From Cellulosilyticum sp. (GTDB lineage: Bacteria; Bacillota; Clostridia; Lachnospirales; Cellulosilyticaceae), in NCBI GenBank assembly GCA_017941635.1, contig JAGAVZ010000255.1, positions 1 through 64,000 of the forward strand: 64,000 nucleotides of DNA, written 5' to 3'. Both the position numbers and the translations under genes were made by a program. Below are positions 38,141 to 48,169 of this stretch, piece by piece. Under the pieces are notes generated by a model. That model searched no databases, was not told the origin of the DNA, and was given only the letters and a program-made list of their open reading frames with translations. Positions within the stretch are counted from its first letter, which is position 1. Every line of letters starts with the position of its first letter.

Positions 38141-38620
38141 TTAACATGAATCATCAGCATTCTTAAGTGATTCTAGAACTTCATCACCTTTTCCTTGGCT
38201 ATGATGTCTTCTAACTCTTTCTAAAAAGGTTTCATCATATTGAGCTAATGCCTTTAATAATTCATAGCCTATCTCGGCATGTTCATAGTAGCACTTGACG
38301 ATTTTAAGCGACGTCATCCTTTGGATTTTTCCTTTAGTCAATTGATCTAATAATACAATTATACCTTTTTCTATAGGGTTTAATGGATATTTAATTTTTC
38401 CAATATCATGCAGCAACCCTAATCGAATCATTTCACGATTTCCACAGGGGTTAGCTGATAATACTTTAGCTACATCAATACAGTGTCTTTGCTCATGAAC
38501 TTTTAGCTTAAAAAATAATTCACACTCTGCCTTAGATAACTGCTGACTAATCCACTGTTTTTCTTCTTCTGACACTTTTGCTGTTATTGCTTTTATAAAT
38601 TGTTGTATTCTATAAAGCAT
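38141..38620 (-). CDS. HD-domain hydrolase
   Basis: The 159-residue protein has an HDIG-like domain: His in HEQRHCIDVA, LLHDIGKI, and His in YEHAEIGYELL and HHSQGKG. These are the metal ligands of HD phosphohydrolases. No partner domain is present. The ribosome site is weak (GGGATTTT). It is transcribed from just beyond the end of the 6S RNA terminator. Confidence 0.83.
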   Translation of the reverse strand: MLYRIQQFIKAITAKVSEEEKQWISQQLSKAECELFFKLKVHEQRHCIDVAKVLSANPCGNREMIRLGLLHDIGKIKYPLNPIEKGIIVLLDQLTKGKIQRMTSLKIVKCYYEHAEIGYELLKALAQYDETFLERVRRHHSQGKGDEVLESLKNADDSC

Positions 38621-38812
38621 TTTTTACATCAAAATCCCATCAAACATTTCTATATTATGTATCTATTTAGCTTTGCAATTTATATTTAATTAAAAAATGC
38701 TTTTTGGATTTTGACTAACTCCTTTCTACTTATTAATAAAAAAGACATTCATCTTTGTATCTATAACTACATATAACTACATTTTATATTCCTATTCTAT
38801 AACTATCACATA
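38621..38812. other. AT-rich spacer downstream of the 6S-like RNAs
   Basis: This 190-base stretch contains the promoter region of the HD-domain gene. No gene is visible. Two open frames between 38792 and 39113 on the minus strand lie across the RNA genes and are not coding. Confidence 0.5.
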
Positions 38813-38846
38813 TAAAAAAGGCATTAACCGTATATGGTTAATGCCC
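38813..38846 (-). terminator. terminator of the distal 6S-like RNA
   Basis: On the minus strand GCATTAACC and GGTTAATGC form a 9-bp stem with a short loop, followed by CTTTTTT. Confidence 0.9.
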
Positions 38847-38849
38847 TCA

Positions 38850-39050
38850 TATTGCCCAAAATGCCGGTCCTGCGATTTTGACGCCCTAGATCGCTCTAGG
38901 TGGGTATCTTTCACACTCATTCTGCCTTCCACTGCCCTGTGGTAAACCAGTGAGGGAATTAGGTTGTGGCCTGACATAGCTAGTGAGGAAATCAGATTCC
39001 CGTGCACAGTTTGTAGGTTCAAAATAACAGGTTGTCGTACACCCCAGGTA
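38850..39050 (-). ncRNA. ssrS: 6S RNA, copy B (distal)
   Basis: A structured RNA of about 200 nucleotides on the minus strand. It starts near 39050 with CCTGGGGTGTACG, which resembles the 6S start CTGAGATGTTCG, and ends with CCGGCATTTTGGGC. The segment CCTGTTATTTTGA pairs with TCAAAATCGCAGG to form the long closing stem, and a small hairpin CCTAGA/TCTAGG lies on the 3' side of the central region, as in Firmicute 6S RNA. 6S RNA binds RNA polymerase-sigma-A and limits transcription in stationary phase. A strong terminator follows. A weak promoter (TTGAAA, 16 bases, TAATTA) lies in the spacer to copy A. End positions are approximate. Confidence 0.75.
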
Positions 39051-39087
39051 ATATTTAATTATCGATTTTATCGTTGGTTTCAAAATT

Positions 39088-39294
39088 AATGCCCAAATAT
39101 GCCGGTCCTGCAATTTTGACGCCCTAGATTTCTCTAGGTGGGTATCTCACCTACTCCCTCAGCCTTCCACTGCCCTGTAGCCTATTATGGCTCTTAAGGG
39201 AATTAACTTGTGGCCTGACATCGCTAGTAATACTCTTGATTCCCTTGCATGATTTGTAGGTTCAAAATAACAGGTTGTCGTACATCTCAGGTAT
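39088..39294 (-). ncRNA. ssrS: 6S RNA, copy A (proximal)
   Basis: A second copy of the same RNA, about 205 nucleotides, 38 bases upstream of copy B on the minus strand. It begins CCTGAGATGTACG and shares with copy B a 32-base identical block (39253-39284 with 39010-39041) and a nearly identical 49-base 3' block (39099-39147 with 38861-38909), while the middle differs. The closing-stem pairing CCTGTTATTTTGA/TCAAAATTGCAGG is kept. No terminator follows it directly, so copies A and B may be one precursor or copy B has its own promoter. End positions are approximate. Confidence 0.75.
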
Positions 39295-39603
39295 CTATTA
39301 ATTCATCTAAAATCATTACTTTAAAATAGTAATCTGTTTCGAAAGTCGTTTGCTTTCGCTGTTAAACACATTATAGCATTTTCTACATTTTTTGCAAGTT
39401 GAAATCAAAAATTAATTTTCCAATAAATGCATCTGCTATATTAATATTATATGTTCGTTGTTATTAGTATGTACCTTTTTAGCTCTACTTATTACATCTA
39501 AAAGTATATCCAGCTCTATCAAACCTTAGTCTTTCTTACTATAAAGTATCTTAACATTACAATTATTAGCCTTTAATCATCCAGTCTATCTTTCCTACTG
39601 ATT
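39295..39603. other. spacer between the 6S-like RNAs and the ATPase operon
   Basis: The 309 bases hold a short hairpin (CGAAAG/CTTTCG near 39340-39358) just upstream of copy A, and the presumed copy A promoter. I see no terminator for the ATPase operon and no gene. Confidence 0.5.
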
Positions 39604-40218
39604 TTACTGATTCTTATTCTTTACTCTTTTTAACCTAAAGAAATCTTCACGCTCTTTTTCTTCGAGTGCCTCTTGAATATATTTTACCTGTTCCTTATAA
39701 CGTGGAATTTGAATATGTTGCAATGCATTGGTACGTTTTTGTGTTTTTTGTATTTCTTTGGCTAATTTAAAAATAGAGTTATCTACTTCTGCTAGTTCAT
39801 AAATCATATAACGTACTTCTCTAAAACAAACTGTGGCTGCATCTAGCGCTGGATTGGTATTGTGAAAACCATAAGAAGGTGTTAGGGGTGTTTTCTCATA
39901 CTTGATCATAGGCACATCTACACCCATTACACTTTTTAACAAAACTTCAAATTCTTCATCCTTTGGAATACTGTGAGCGATATTCTCCACATTTTTGATT
40001 CCAGATGTAATGTTGGCATATTGTAAATGATTATATGCTTCTTCAATTTTGTCATAGATTTCAGACTGGATTTCCTTAGCCCGCTCTACTAGGCTCATCA
40101 TTTCTTTGATGAGTACATTTCGTTTTTTATCCATGAGTTCAAAACCCTTGTTAGAAAGTTCCAAAGATGCCTTTGCTTTAATCAGATTGGATTTGGTAGG
40201 TGCAATTAAAACAGCCAT
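39604..40218 (-). CDS. ntpD: V-type ATP synthase subunit D
   Basis: The 204-residue, mostly coiled-coil protein is the central rotor stalk subunit of the V/A-type ATPase: it starts VLIAPTKSNLIKAKASLELSNKGFELMDKKRNVL and has a second long helix at the C-terminus (EIQKTQKRTNALQHIQIPRY). It turns inside the A3B3 ring and couples ATP use to the membrane ring. It is the last gene of the operon, three bases after ntpB. Confidence 0.94.
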   Translation of the reverse strand: MAVLIAPTKSNLIKAKASLELSNKGFELMDKKRNVLIKEMMSLVERAKEIQSEIYDKIEEAYNHLQYANITSGIKNVENIAHSIPKDEEFEVLLKSVMGVDVPMIKYEKTPLTPSYGFHNTNPALDAATVCFREVRYMIYELAEVDNSIFKLAKEIQKTQKRTNALQHIQIPRYKEQVKYIQEALEEKEREDFFRLKRVKNKNQ

Positions 40219-40221
40219 CTT

Positions 40222-41607
40222 TTATCGCTCCTTTTCTCCTGGATAATATCTATTAAGGATTTCTGGTTCAATACGGTCAAGTTCTGACTTTGGTAGGATA
40301 GACAAAATCTTCCATCCCAAATCTAAGGTTTCTGCCATCGTTCTATTTTCACTGCTACCTTGCGCCACAAACTCTTCTTCAAACTTGCGACCAAATTTTA
40401 AGTACAACTTATCTACTTCTCCTAAATCATCTTCTCCAATGATTTGTGCAAGAGAACGTACATCTTGCACCTTTGAATAAGAAGAAAAGATTTGGTTAGA
40501 TAAAGCGGAGTGATCGCCACGTGTATATTCTTCCCCAATACCATCTTTCATCAGACGTGAAAGAGATGGCAGAATATCAATTGGTGGATAAATGCCTTTT
40601 TGATTGAGTTCACGACTAAGTACAATCTGACCTTCTGTAATAAATCCTGTCAGGTCAGGAATTGGGTGTGTAATATCATCATTTGGCATGGTTAAAATCG
40701 GAATCAAGGTAATAGAGCCTTCTGCACCTTCTAGCATACCTGCTCTTTCATAAATGGTAGAAAGGTCACTATAAAGATATCCTGGATAACCTTTACGTGA
40801 AGGTACTTCTCCACGAGTAGATGACATTTCACGAAGAGCTTCACTATAGCTAGTCATATCGGTAATTACAACCAATACGTGCATATTTTGCTCAAAGGCC
40901 AAATACTCTGCTGCTGTAAGGGCACATCTTGGTGTAGAAATTCTTTCTGTAATCGGATCATCTGCTAGATTGAGGTACATAACAACGTGGTCTAATACCC
41001 CTGCTGCCTCAAAGCTTCTGGTAAAATAAGCTGCATCATCATGTCTTACACCCATTGCGCCAAATACAACGGCAAAGTTATCTGCATTAGCTCCCTTGAT
41101 TTTTGCCTGCTTTACAATTTGTACAGCAAGTTCATTATGGGCAATTCCATTTCCAGAGAAGATAGGCAGCTTTTGACCACGAATGAGTGTCATCAATGAG
41201 TCTATAGCAGAAATACCTGTTTGAATAAAGTTTCTAGGATAACGGCGTGCTACTGGATTAATCGGTCTCCCATTAACATTATATTTATGAGATGAACTAA
41301 TTTGATAAGCACCATCCACTGGTTCTCCAATCCCATTAAAACTACGTCCTAGTATTTCTTTTGAAAGTGGCAATTTTAATGGCTCGCCTGTAAATTTGAC
41401 ACTGGCATTGTCTGTGGAAATACCAGATGTACCTTCAAAAACTTGAACGACTACAGTTTTGCCATCAATCTTAATTACTTTCCCTTTTCTCAGTTCTCCT
41501 GTGTCCATTTTGATATGTACAATCTCATCATAGGCAACGCCTTCTATATTGGAAAGGACAATAAGAGGTCCTTCTACTTTGTCTAACTTTAAGTATTCTT
41601 TTCTCAC
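40222..41607 (-). CDS. ntpB: V-type ATP synthase subunit B
   Basis: The 461-residue non-catalytic nucleotide-binding subunit shows [30 protein letters not shown], where the Walker A lysine is replaced, as usual in B. It pairs with subunit A in the hexameric head. The start is GTG 41607 with GGGGGAT 7 bases upstream. It follows ntpA after 15 bases. Confidence 0.95.
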   Translation of the reverse strand: MRKEYLKLDKVEGPLIVLSNIEGVAYDEIVHIKMDTGELRKGKVIKIDGKTVVVQVFEGTSGISTDNASVKFTGEPLKLPLSKEILGRSFNGIGEPVDGAYQISSSHKYNVNGRPINPVARRYPRNFIQTGISAIDSLMTLIRGQKLPIFSGNGIAHNELAVQIVKQAKIKGANADNFAVVFGAMGVRHDDAAYFTRSFEAAGVLDHVVMYLNLADDPITERISTPRCALTAAEYLAFEQNMHVLVVITDMTSYSEALREMSSTRGEVPSRKGYPGYLYSDLSTIYERAGMLEGAEGSITLIPILTMPNDDITHPIPDLTGFITEGQIVLSRELNQKGIYPPIDILPSLSRLMKDGIGEEYTRGDHSALSNQIFSSYSKVQDVRSLAQIIGEDDLGEVDKLYLKFGRKFEEEFVAQGSSENRTMAETLDLGWKILSILPKSELDRIEPEILNRYYPGEKER

Positions 41608-41622
41608 TTTGAATCCCCCTTT

Positions 41623-43389
41623 CTACTGATACTTTTCTCTCAGCTCGCTGTAGACTGTTACAATACGCGCTCTGAGTGCATCTAATAATTCTAATCGGTC
41701 ATTTGGTATATCATATTTCATTTTTACAACATCATCAAAGACCTGTTCTTTACGAATTGTAGAAAGCGGAATACCTATTTTAACGCATTTAAGGGCATTC
41801 TCATATAAATCATCTATAACATGTAGCATTTTATACTGCTTTTCTAAGCTAACATAGGTATCATCCTTATGCAATGCATTTTGTTGTAAGAAACCCTTTT
41901 TAATCGTTCTAGCAATTTCCAAAACAAGTACTTGGTCATTAGGGAGTACATCTTCTCCTACTAATTGAACAATTTCATTAAGCTTTTCTTCTTCCTGTAG
42001 CAAGCGTACCATCTTTCCACGAAGGGTAAGCATATCAGGTGCTACATTTTCACTATACCAATCTGAAAGCAATGTTACATAACCACTATAACTGGTTAAA
42101 TAATTAATAGAAGGATAGTGTCTTGCATAGGCTAGCTTTTTATCCAGAGCTAGGAAAGCACTTACAAAACGTTTGGTATTCTCTGTAACAGGTTCAGAGA
42201 AATCTCCACCTGCTGGTGAAACTGCACCAATAATCGTAACAGAAGCTTCATCTCCTGCTAACGTTTCCACACAGCCTGCTCTTTCATAGAATTGAGCAAG
42301 ACGAGATGGCAGGTAAGCTGGATATCCCTCTTCTGCTGGCATTTCTTCCAGACGACCAGAAATTTCACGAAGGGCTTCTGCCCACCTTGAGGTAGAATCT
42401 GCCATAATCGCAACATCATAGCCCATATCTCTAAAGTATTCTGCCATGGTAATTCCTGTATAAATACTTGCTTCACGCGCTGCTACTGGCATATTAGAGG
42501 TATTGGCAATTAAGATGGTTCGCTCCATGAGCGGACGATTGGTTCTAGGGTCAATGAGTGCAGGGAATTCTTCCAAAACGTTGGTCATCTCATTTCCACG
42601 TTCACCACATCCAATATATACGATAATATCGGCATCAGACCATTTTGCAAGCTGATGCTGTGTCACTGTTTTTCCTGTTCCAAATCCACCAGGAAGACCT
42701 ACCGTCCCCCCTTTTGCAATTGGGAAGAAAGTATCAATAACACGTTGTCCTGTCACCAGTGGCTTGTAAATCGGTACACGTCTATTAATTGGCCTAGGGC
42801 GACGTACTGGCCATTTCTGAACTAATGTTAACTCATGGATATTCCCCATTTTATCTTCTAATTTTACAATGCAATCATTAATTTTATATTGACCGCTAGG
42901 ACTTACTGCTACAACTGTCCCCCCTAAGTTTGGTGGCACCATGATTTTATGAAGAATACTTTGTGTTTCTTGTACTGTGGCATAACATTCACCTGCTCTT
43001 AGTGTATCTCCAACTTGAGCTATGATTGTTACATCCCACTCTTTTTCTTCATCAATAGAGAGCAAACCAATGCCCTCTGGAATGAAATTCTTTGATAGAG
43101 ATTGAATTTTCTTTAATGGTCTTTGAATCCCATCAAACATATTACTAAGCATACCCGGTCCAAGAGAAAGAGACAGTGGTGCACCAGTAGAGGTGATTTT
43201 TTCACCTGCTCTTAGACCTTCTGTTTCTTCATAAACCTGAATAGTTGCAATATCACCATCTAAAGAAACAACCTCTCCAATCAATTGTCTTTCACCTACT
43301 GTAACCATTTCATTAACCTTAAAGTCAGCCATACCACTTCCTTTAACAACTGGCCCATTGATGAGTTTTACTGTACCATAACTAGTCAT
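41623..43389 (-). CDS. ntpA: V-type ATP synthase catalytic subunit A
   Basis: The 588-residue catalytic subunit has Walker A GGFGTGKT, the catalytic Glu region [10 protein letters not shown] and the A-type non-homologous insert (about 110-200) found only in V/A ATPases. It hydrolyses or makes ATP at three sites. I start it at ATG 43389, 8 bases inside the ntpE end; the open frame extends eight codons further without a ribosome site. Confidence 0.96.
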   Translation of the reverse strand: MTSYGTVKLINGPVVKGSGMADFKVNEMVTVGERQLIGEVVSLDGDIATIQVYEETEGLRAGEKITSTGAPLSLSLGPGMLSNMFDGIQRPLKKIQSLSKNFIPEGIGLLSIDEEKEWDVTIIAQVGDTLRAGECYATVQETQSILHKIMVPPNLGGTVVAVSPSGQYKINDCIVKLEDKMGNIHELTLVQKWPVRRPRPINRRVPIYKPLVTGQRVIDTFFPIAKGGTVGLPGGFGTGKTVTQHQLAKWSDADIIVYIGCGERGNEMTNVLEEFPALIDPRTNRPLMERTILIANTSNMPVAAREASIYTGITMAEYFRDMGYDVAIMADSTSRWAEALREISGRLEEMPAEEGYPAYLPSRLAQFYERAGCVETLAGDEASVTIIGAVSPAGGDFSEPVTENTKRFVSAFLALDKKLAYARHYPSINYLTSYSGYVTLLSDWYSENVAPDMLTLRGKMVRLLQEEEKLNEIVQLVGEDVLPNDQVLVLEIARTIKKGFLQQNALHKDDTYVSLEKQYKMLHVIDDLYENALKCVKIGIPLSTIRKEQVFDDVVKMKYDIPNDRLELLDALRARIVTVYSELREKYQ

Positions 43390-44026
43390 GAACAACTTCA
43401 CCCACCTCTCCAATTGCTCTTATGATTCGATTAATAATGCTTTCCTTTGCTTCTTCTATTACAGTAGACATGCTCATATCAATACGTGTATTGTACACAG
43501 TATCTACAATAATAAGCCCACCCAAGATAGGTGTTTTTGATATCTCAAAACTTAACTTATCCTCGTCTATTCCATTAGATACAAGTTGTTTTGCAATAAA
43601 CTTTTGGTTGCTTTCATAGTCTTGTGATGTTAAATAAATCATCAATTGGTTTGAACTTTCACTTAATCCATTTAGGCTCTTTATCATATTTTCTAAATAG
43701 GTTAAGTAAGCAGCTGTTTGCGTAAAAATCTTTACTTTTTCTTGCAACGTACTAATAAACTGCTCAACCATCTCTTCTTTAACTTGCATCATTTCTTTTT
43801 TACTAGCCAAGCGGCCTCTACTCATTAACTCTACTTTTTTAATCTCAGCACGTTTTCTTGCCTGCTCTACAATCTCATTAGCTTCTTGATCTGCATTAAA
43901 CTTACTTTCAGCAATACGTTGTTCATACTCTCTTTCTAACTGAATAAACTTTTCGTCCATTTCTTCTTTTATATCTTGATTTAAAAGTTTAGAAAATAAC
44001 GTTAGTTTTTGTTCGATTGTAACCAT
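43382..44026 (-). CDS. ntpE: V-type ATP synthase subunit E
   Basis: The 214-residue protein has a long N-terminal coiled coil (about 20-90, EREYEQRIAESKFNADQEANEIVEQARKRAE) and a C-terminal globular domain with GGLIIVD, as in peripheral-stalk subunit E. It forms the stator with the NtpF-like subunit. ATG 44026 has AGGGGTG upstream; the frame also opens at GTG 44035. It overlaps ntpA by 8 bases. Confidence 0.9.
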   Translation of the reverse strand: MVTIEQKLTLFSKLLNQDIKEEMDEKFIQLEREYEQRIAESKFNADQEANEIVEQARKRAEIKKVELMSRGRLASKKEMMQVKEEMVEQFISTLQEKVKIFTQTAAYLTYLENMIKSLNGLSESSNQLMIYLTSQDYESNQKFIAKQLVSNGIDEDKLSFEISKTPILGGLIIVDTVYNTRIDMSMSTVIEEAKESIINRIIRAIGEVGEVVHD

Positions 44027-44037
44027 GCATTTCACCC

Positions 44038-44346
44038 CTATATGCGGATTCCTACAGAGTCCCTAATATAACTTGTTATGACATCAGCACCTCTACTAGT
44101 ACCATGTCTATCTGGAATTTCCACAATAAGTGGTGTCTTGTTTTTTATTTTATATTCCATGATGACATGTGGTGCTAAATCCACAATTTTTTCTGTTAAA
44201 ATAATGATTCCTATTTCAGGATTTGTTGTTACGTTTTTTAAAACTTCAAGGAGTTCTTCTTTCTCATGAAGAAGCACCCCATCCATGCCTGCAAGACGCA
44301 TGCCTACCCAGGTATCGTGATTATCGCTTATAAAAAATGACTTCAT
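44038..44346 (-). CDS. ntpG: V-type ATP synthase subunit F
   Basis: The 102-residue alpha/beta protein begins MKSFFISDNHDTWVGMRLAGMDGVLLHE and contains IGIIILTEKI, which fits subunit F, the small central-stalk partner of subunit D. AAGGAG lies 10 bases before ATG 44346, which I prefer over GTG 44355. It lies between ntpK and ntpE. Confidence 0.9.
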   Translation of the reverse strand: MKSFFISDNHDTWVGMRLAGMDGVLLHEKEELLEVLKNVTTNPEIGIIILTEKIVDLAPHVIMEYKIKNKTPLIVEIPDRHGTSRGADVITSYIRDSVGIRI

Positions 44347-44438
44347 TTTAGGCACACTCCTTATTTATCATTTATTTTTAGTTTTTTATTTTTGTCTTAA
44401 TATTTTGCATTATATATTGATTTTCTTTATATATCAAC

Positions 44439-44870
44439 TTATACAAATAAAATTAAGATAGAAATAATCATACCGTAAATCGCAATCCCTTCTGCCATAC
44501 CTACGAAAATCAATGTTTTACCTAAAATTGTAGAATCCTCTGATACAGCACCAATAGCTGATGAACCTGTAGAACCTACAGCTACACCTGTACCAATAGT
44601 TGCAAGACCTGTACTAAGTGCTGCTGCTAAAAATTTAAGACCATCACCAAGTGTTAAACCACCTGTTGTTTCCTGTGCTACTTCTGCTGCTAATAATACA
44701 TCATTTGCCCCTACCATCATAAAACAAATCACTAATGCACTAAACATTCCAAGTGACGCAAGTATATGTGATTTAATATTGCCTTGCTTTTTATTTTTTA
44801 CTGCTTTTACTCCATAAAGTACTGTTCCTACTGCAATCATTGCTGCTAATATAACGATTATTTGCATCAT
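44439..44870 (-). CDS. ntpK: V-type ATP synthase subunit K (rotor ring)
   Basis: The 143-residue membrane protein has four predicted segments: a diverged N-terminal hairpin (about 2-20 and 36-56) and a conserved C-terminal hairpin with GTGVAVGSTG and the ion-binding Glu in GMAEGIAIYG. Where sodium-binding rings have Gln in the first helix and Ser after the Glu, this protein has Thr and Gly, which favours protons. It forms the rotating ring. GGGAG precedes ATG. A 267-base gap separates it from ntpI. Confidence 0.9.
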   Translation of the reverse strand: MMQIIVILAAMIAVGTVLYGVKAVKNKKQGNIKSHILASLGMFSALVICFMMVGANDVLLAAEVAQETTGGLTLGDGLKFLAAALSTGLATIGTGVAVGSTGSSAIGAVSEDSTILGKTLIFVGMAEGIAIYGMIISILILFV

Positions 44871-45137
44871 TATTAATACTCCCTTTCATATCCTACATAT
44901 TTTTATTATTTAAATCCTACTTTCTACGGCCAGCTTTCTAAACTGTCTCGTGCTGTCTCTATTCCATCTTGTATTCTTATTGTCATTTTTAGTTCTCTAT
45001 CTGTTTCATATCAATCATGTTTCTAATTATCTCTTTGTAATACTTCTGTCTTCTATCACTTGTTTTTGATTGTTTCTATCTATTTCACATCACATATATT
45101 CCTGTTACTTCTCTTCAATATTTCTCTTTGTCTCATA
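44871..45137. other. internal gap in the ATPase operon
   Basis: The 267-base gap between ntpI and ntpK is strongly purine-rich on the coding (minus) strand. I see no gene and no terminator; it may hold an internal promoter or serve to raise translation of the ring subunit, which is needed in many copies. Confidence 0.4.
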
Positions 45138-47111
45138 TTACTTTGTAATCTTAAGCGGCTCATACGCTACACCATCTCCACCAAAGTATTTACTAAACAT
45201 TTCATAATATTGAAGCCTCAAACCTTGAATAAATACTACCAAACCTTCTAGTACTAAAATCAAAACATTTCCCAATACTAGAATAATAAATTCTGGAATA
45301 CCACTTGGCACCATTTCGGCCATTACTTTAAATGCCATAAATAACCCTGCATGGTTTAATGCAAAAGCACCTACACGAATAAAAGAAATGGAATTACTCA
45401 AAGTAGAAAGAATGGTTTCAACACCTTCAAATCCACTTTCAATATAGTAAGACCCTTTATCACCAGAAATAAGTGGGCGAACCCCTTCTATTAAATGTGT
45501 AATCGGTTCTTTAAATACCATAATGACTAGCATCATAATCATACAAGCAATTGGTAAAATAATAGGTACTGGAATCACACTCATAATGGATAAGACCGTA
45601 GAAATAAGGCCTATAAAGAATAGGTAACCTGCCACACCATTCTTTCCAAAGAATGCGCCTTCAATGTCATGTCTTCTAAGCGCATTAATAATCCCTAATA
45701 TAAAAGAAATTGTTAAAACAGCGACACCAAATGCTACACCTGCAATCAAAATCGGCATAATATTATTGGTATTCAGTGGTCCTCCATGTACTAGTGCAAT
45801 ATTTTTTAGCCACTCTACATCTTCTAAACCAAAAATACTACCATATACCACACCGAAAATCATAGAACTAATCCCTAAACGCTTTAGTATACCAGCAGCT
45901 GCTGGGATTTTCTTAGCAATACCTACACCTGCTAAGAAATAAATAAAACCTTGCCCAATGTCTCCAAACATAATGCCAAACATTAAACAAAATGTAATCG
46001 CCAAGAAAGGCGTTGGATCAATTTCATGATAACTTGGTAAGCCATAAAGTTTCACAATAAGTTCAAACGGCTTTGTAAACCAGTTATTTCTAAGTAAAGT
46101 CGGCGGCATAATCTCCTCACCTATATCCCCAGGTTTACGTGCCATCATTACATATTTATCCGTTACCTTGGCAATGCGTTCTTCTAATTTTTGATAATCC
46201 CTAGAACGAATCCAAGCATTGAGTATAAAAACATTATTCCCCACAACCGTTTGTGATTTAAGCTCTATGATTCTAAGCTCTAGCTGAAGCCTTGTATAGA
46301 TTTTATTGAAACGCTTTAGCATATCTAGCTTAGACTCATATAAATCTTTTTCTAGTATGGAAATTTGTTTCTTTAGAATCTCCGCCTTTTTTTCATTGTT
46401 GCTTTTACAGGTTTCAAGATTCCCTTCCAAATCACTCTCTATATTAATCTTGTGCCAATTAAGTGATTTAAGTAAGCGACTTGTCTCTTCTTCTAACTCT
46501 TTAAGATAGAAAATCATATAGATATCTTCGCTAGAATCTTGGATTTCTCCTATCCTAAAAACTAATGCACTAATATTTTCGTAGTTCTTCTTAATATGTA
46601 AACTGTTATCTTTAGACATTGTGCCTATTTCATACTGGATATAACTTAAGTTCCTTAGAGCAGTGAAGTCTATTTTCTTTCGAATATATCCTAAGATAAC
46701 TCCCACTTCGTTGGTTCGCTCTAACTGCTTTTTCTTTTCTCTAATTGCTTCAATACTAGGCGTTAGCCTATCTTCTAGCTGCTTTAAGTCACTTAAAGCT
46801 TGGGGCCTCGTATACTCTTCAATTTGATCGACTACAACATTCAACTCCAACTCTAGGCCTTCTGCCATTCTCTCTAGCTGGCTAATACTCGTACGACAAA
46901 CATTTTCAATCTCTGCTTGATTTTCTTCTTGTGCTCTTCCTGCCGAAGGTAACATCGCTTCATACTCATGCAAGATATAGTTATTACCATAGGTATCTGC
47001 ATTCTCTAAATCCAAATGTACTTTTTCACAAAGTACTAATTCTTGCAAGATATCATGTTCCTTATCTCTTGCCCCTACTAGGCTCAGTAACTTCATTTGT
47101 TCAATCGCCAT
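45138..47111 (-). CDS. ntpI: V-type ATP synthase subunit I (stator membrane subunit)
   Basis: The 657-residue subunit I/a has a cytoplasmic N-terminal half with coiled coils (about 60-290) and a C-terminal membrane half of about seven to eight segments (about 360-650). The segments LPSYHEIDPTPFLAITFCLMFGIMFGDIGQG and SFIRVGAFALNHAGLF are family hallmarks; the Arg in SFIRVGAF is the one that faces the ring glutamate. GGAGG precedes ATG. It lies 19 bases after ntpC. Confidence 0.95.
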   Translation of the reverse strand: MAIEQMKLLSLVGARDKEHDILQELVLCEKVHLDLENADTYGNNYILHEYEAMLPSAGRAQEENQAEIENVCRTSISQLERMAEGLELELNVVVDQIEEYTRPQALSDLKQLEDRLTPSIEAIREKKKQLERTNEVGVILGYIRKKIDFTALRNLSYIQYEIGTMSKDNSLHIKKNYENISALVFRIGEIQDSSEDIYMIFYLKELEEETSRLLKSLNWHKINIESDLEGNLETCKSNNEKKAEILKKQISILEKDLYESKLDMLKRFNKIYTRLQLELRIIELKSQTVVGNNVFILNAWIRSRDYQKLEERIAKVTDKYVMMARKPGDIGEEIMPPTLLRNNWFTKPFELIVKLYGLPSYHEIDPTPFLAITFCLMFGIMFGDIGQGFIYFLAGVGIAKKIPAAAGILKRLGISSMIFGVVYGSIFGLEDVEWLKNIALVHGGPLNTNNIMPILIAGVAFGVAVLTISFILGIINALRRHDIEGAFFGKNGVAGYLFFIGLISTVLSIMSVIPVPIILPIACMIMMLVIMVFKEPITHLIEGVRPLISGDKGSYYIESGFEGVETILSTLSNSISFIRVGAFALNHAGLFMAFKVMAEMVPSGIPEFIILVLGNVLILVLEGLVVFIQGLRLQYYEMFSKYFGGDGVAYEPLKITK

Positions 47112-47130
47112 ATATAGACTCCTCCACTCT

Positions 47131-48168
47131 TTATGTAGTATGGACTAAATATCTACTTATATCACCTTCTTCTAATTGATATCTAATGCCCTCAGTAAGT
47201 GCAACTAAGTCATTAACCTCTATTTCTAACAACATAATATATGCAATAGAAGACGCAATACTCTCATTATCTTTGTCTATATGACACGCATATTTATACA
47301 AATAACGATCTGTCATACAATCAATAAAGGCATCATTTTGGTTTTTAAATAAAGCGTACCCCAAACATTTCTCTATCCCCTTCATGAGTTCCTCTATATT
47401 TTTAGAATAGCTTAGTTGTTTTAACTTACGGTAGCTCAGTTTCTTACCATTTGGCAAACTATAAATCAAAATTTCTTCTGGTGAAATCTCGTAATATTTA
47501 AATGCACGGTAAATCCATTGTGCATTGATAAAATCAATCTTTGTACCTATCATATCTTTCGCAATTTCTTGGTCTTTTTCTTTTAACTTAGATGCTTTAC
47601 TCATAAGCTCATTATAAAAAATCATGTAAAGCTTCATCTCCATATGAAATTCTCTTTTAAGTACATCGTCTGCTGACATAGTCTTTAATGCAGCATAGTA
47701 ATTGGTGCCACGTAATGCTTCTATAAATTGAGCTGTGTCATGGCTATTTAATAATTTATGATAGTTTGCTTGGCTCCATCTTTCAGAATGCACAAAGAGC
47801 TTCTCTATATCTTGTATATCATCTTTTCTTGAAATAGTTCTAAGAATTAAATCTAAATCACTAATTTCATACTCCATCAAAAAAGTCTTAAAAAATTCTT
47901 TGTAACTACCAGAAAAATAGTGGAGCATATCTTCTATTTCATTTACACAATAACGATCCAGAATAATCTCCAAATCTGATCGGTGTAAATCATTAGATTT
48001 ATAGCTACTCATTTCTTCTCTATAAGCTGCACGCTTTTTTAAAAACTCGATTACTTGTGGTACATTTTTATACCCAGTTACCTTATCCCATTCACCTTTA
48101 GAAAGTAATATTCTTTTCTTGGCATGCAGCTTTGTATTAATTGCTCTATAAGATGCAAAAGGATTCAT
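47131..48168 (-). CDS. ntpC: V-type ATP synthase subunit C
   Basis: The 345-residue helical protein matches archaeal/bacterial subunit C (the V0 d-type cap): ASYRAINTKLHAKKRILLS, DLDLILRTISR and NAQWIYRAFKYYEISPEEIL. It links the rotor stalk to the membrane ring. The start is ATG 48168 with GGAGGG 5 bases upstream, one base past the previous stop. Its place in the operon, before ntpI, is unusual; in Enterococcus it lies after ntpE. Confidence 0.92.
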   Translation of the reverse strand: MNPFASYRAINTKLHAKKRILLSKGEWDKVTGYKNVPQVIEFLKKRAAYREEMSSYKSNDLHRSDLEIILDRYCVNEIEDMLHYFSGSYKEFFKTFLMEYEISDLDLILRTISRKDDIQDIEKLFVHSERWSQANYHKLLNSHDTAQFIEALRGTNYYAALKTMSADDVLKREFHMEMKLYMIFYNELMSKASKLKEKDQEIAKDMIGTKIDFINAQWIYRAFKYYEISPEEILIYSLPNGKKLSYRKLKQLSYSKNIEELMKGIEKCLGYALFKNQNDAFIDCMTDRYLYKYACHIDKDNESIASSIAYIMLLEIEVNDLVALTEGIRYQLEEGDISRYLVHTT

Positions 48169-48169
48169 A

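Noticed and set aside
38792-39113. Two overlapping minus-strand open frames of about 75 codons
   Set aside because: They lie across the tandem structured RNAs, lack ribosome sites, and the sequence conservation between the two RNA copies is not codon-like.
38821-39300. Possible riboswitch, RNase P or SRP RNA instead of 6S
   Set aside because: None of the signature blocks of RNase P (such as GAGGAAAGTCC), SRP RNA (GGTCCGGAAGGAAGCAGCC type) or common riboswitches is present, whereas the 5' and 3' ends and closing stem fit 6S.
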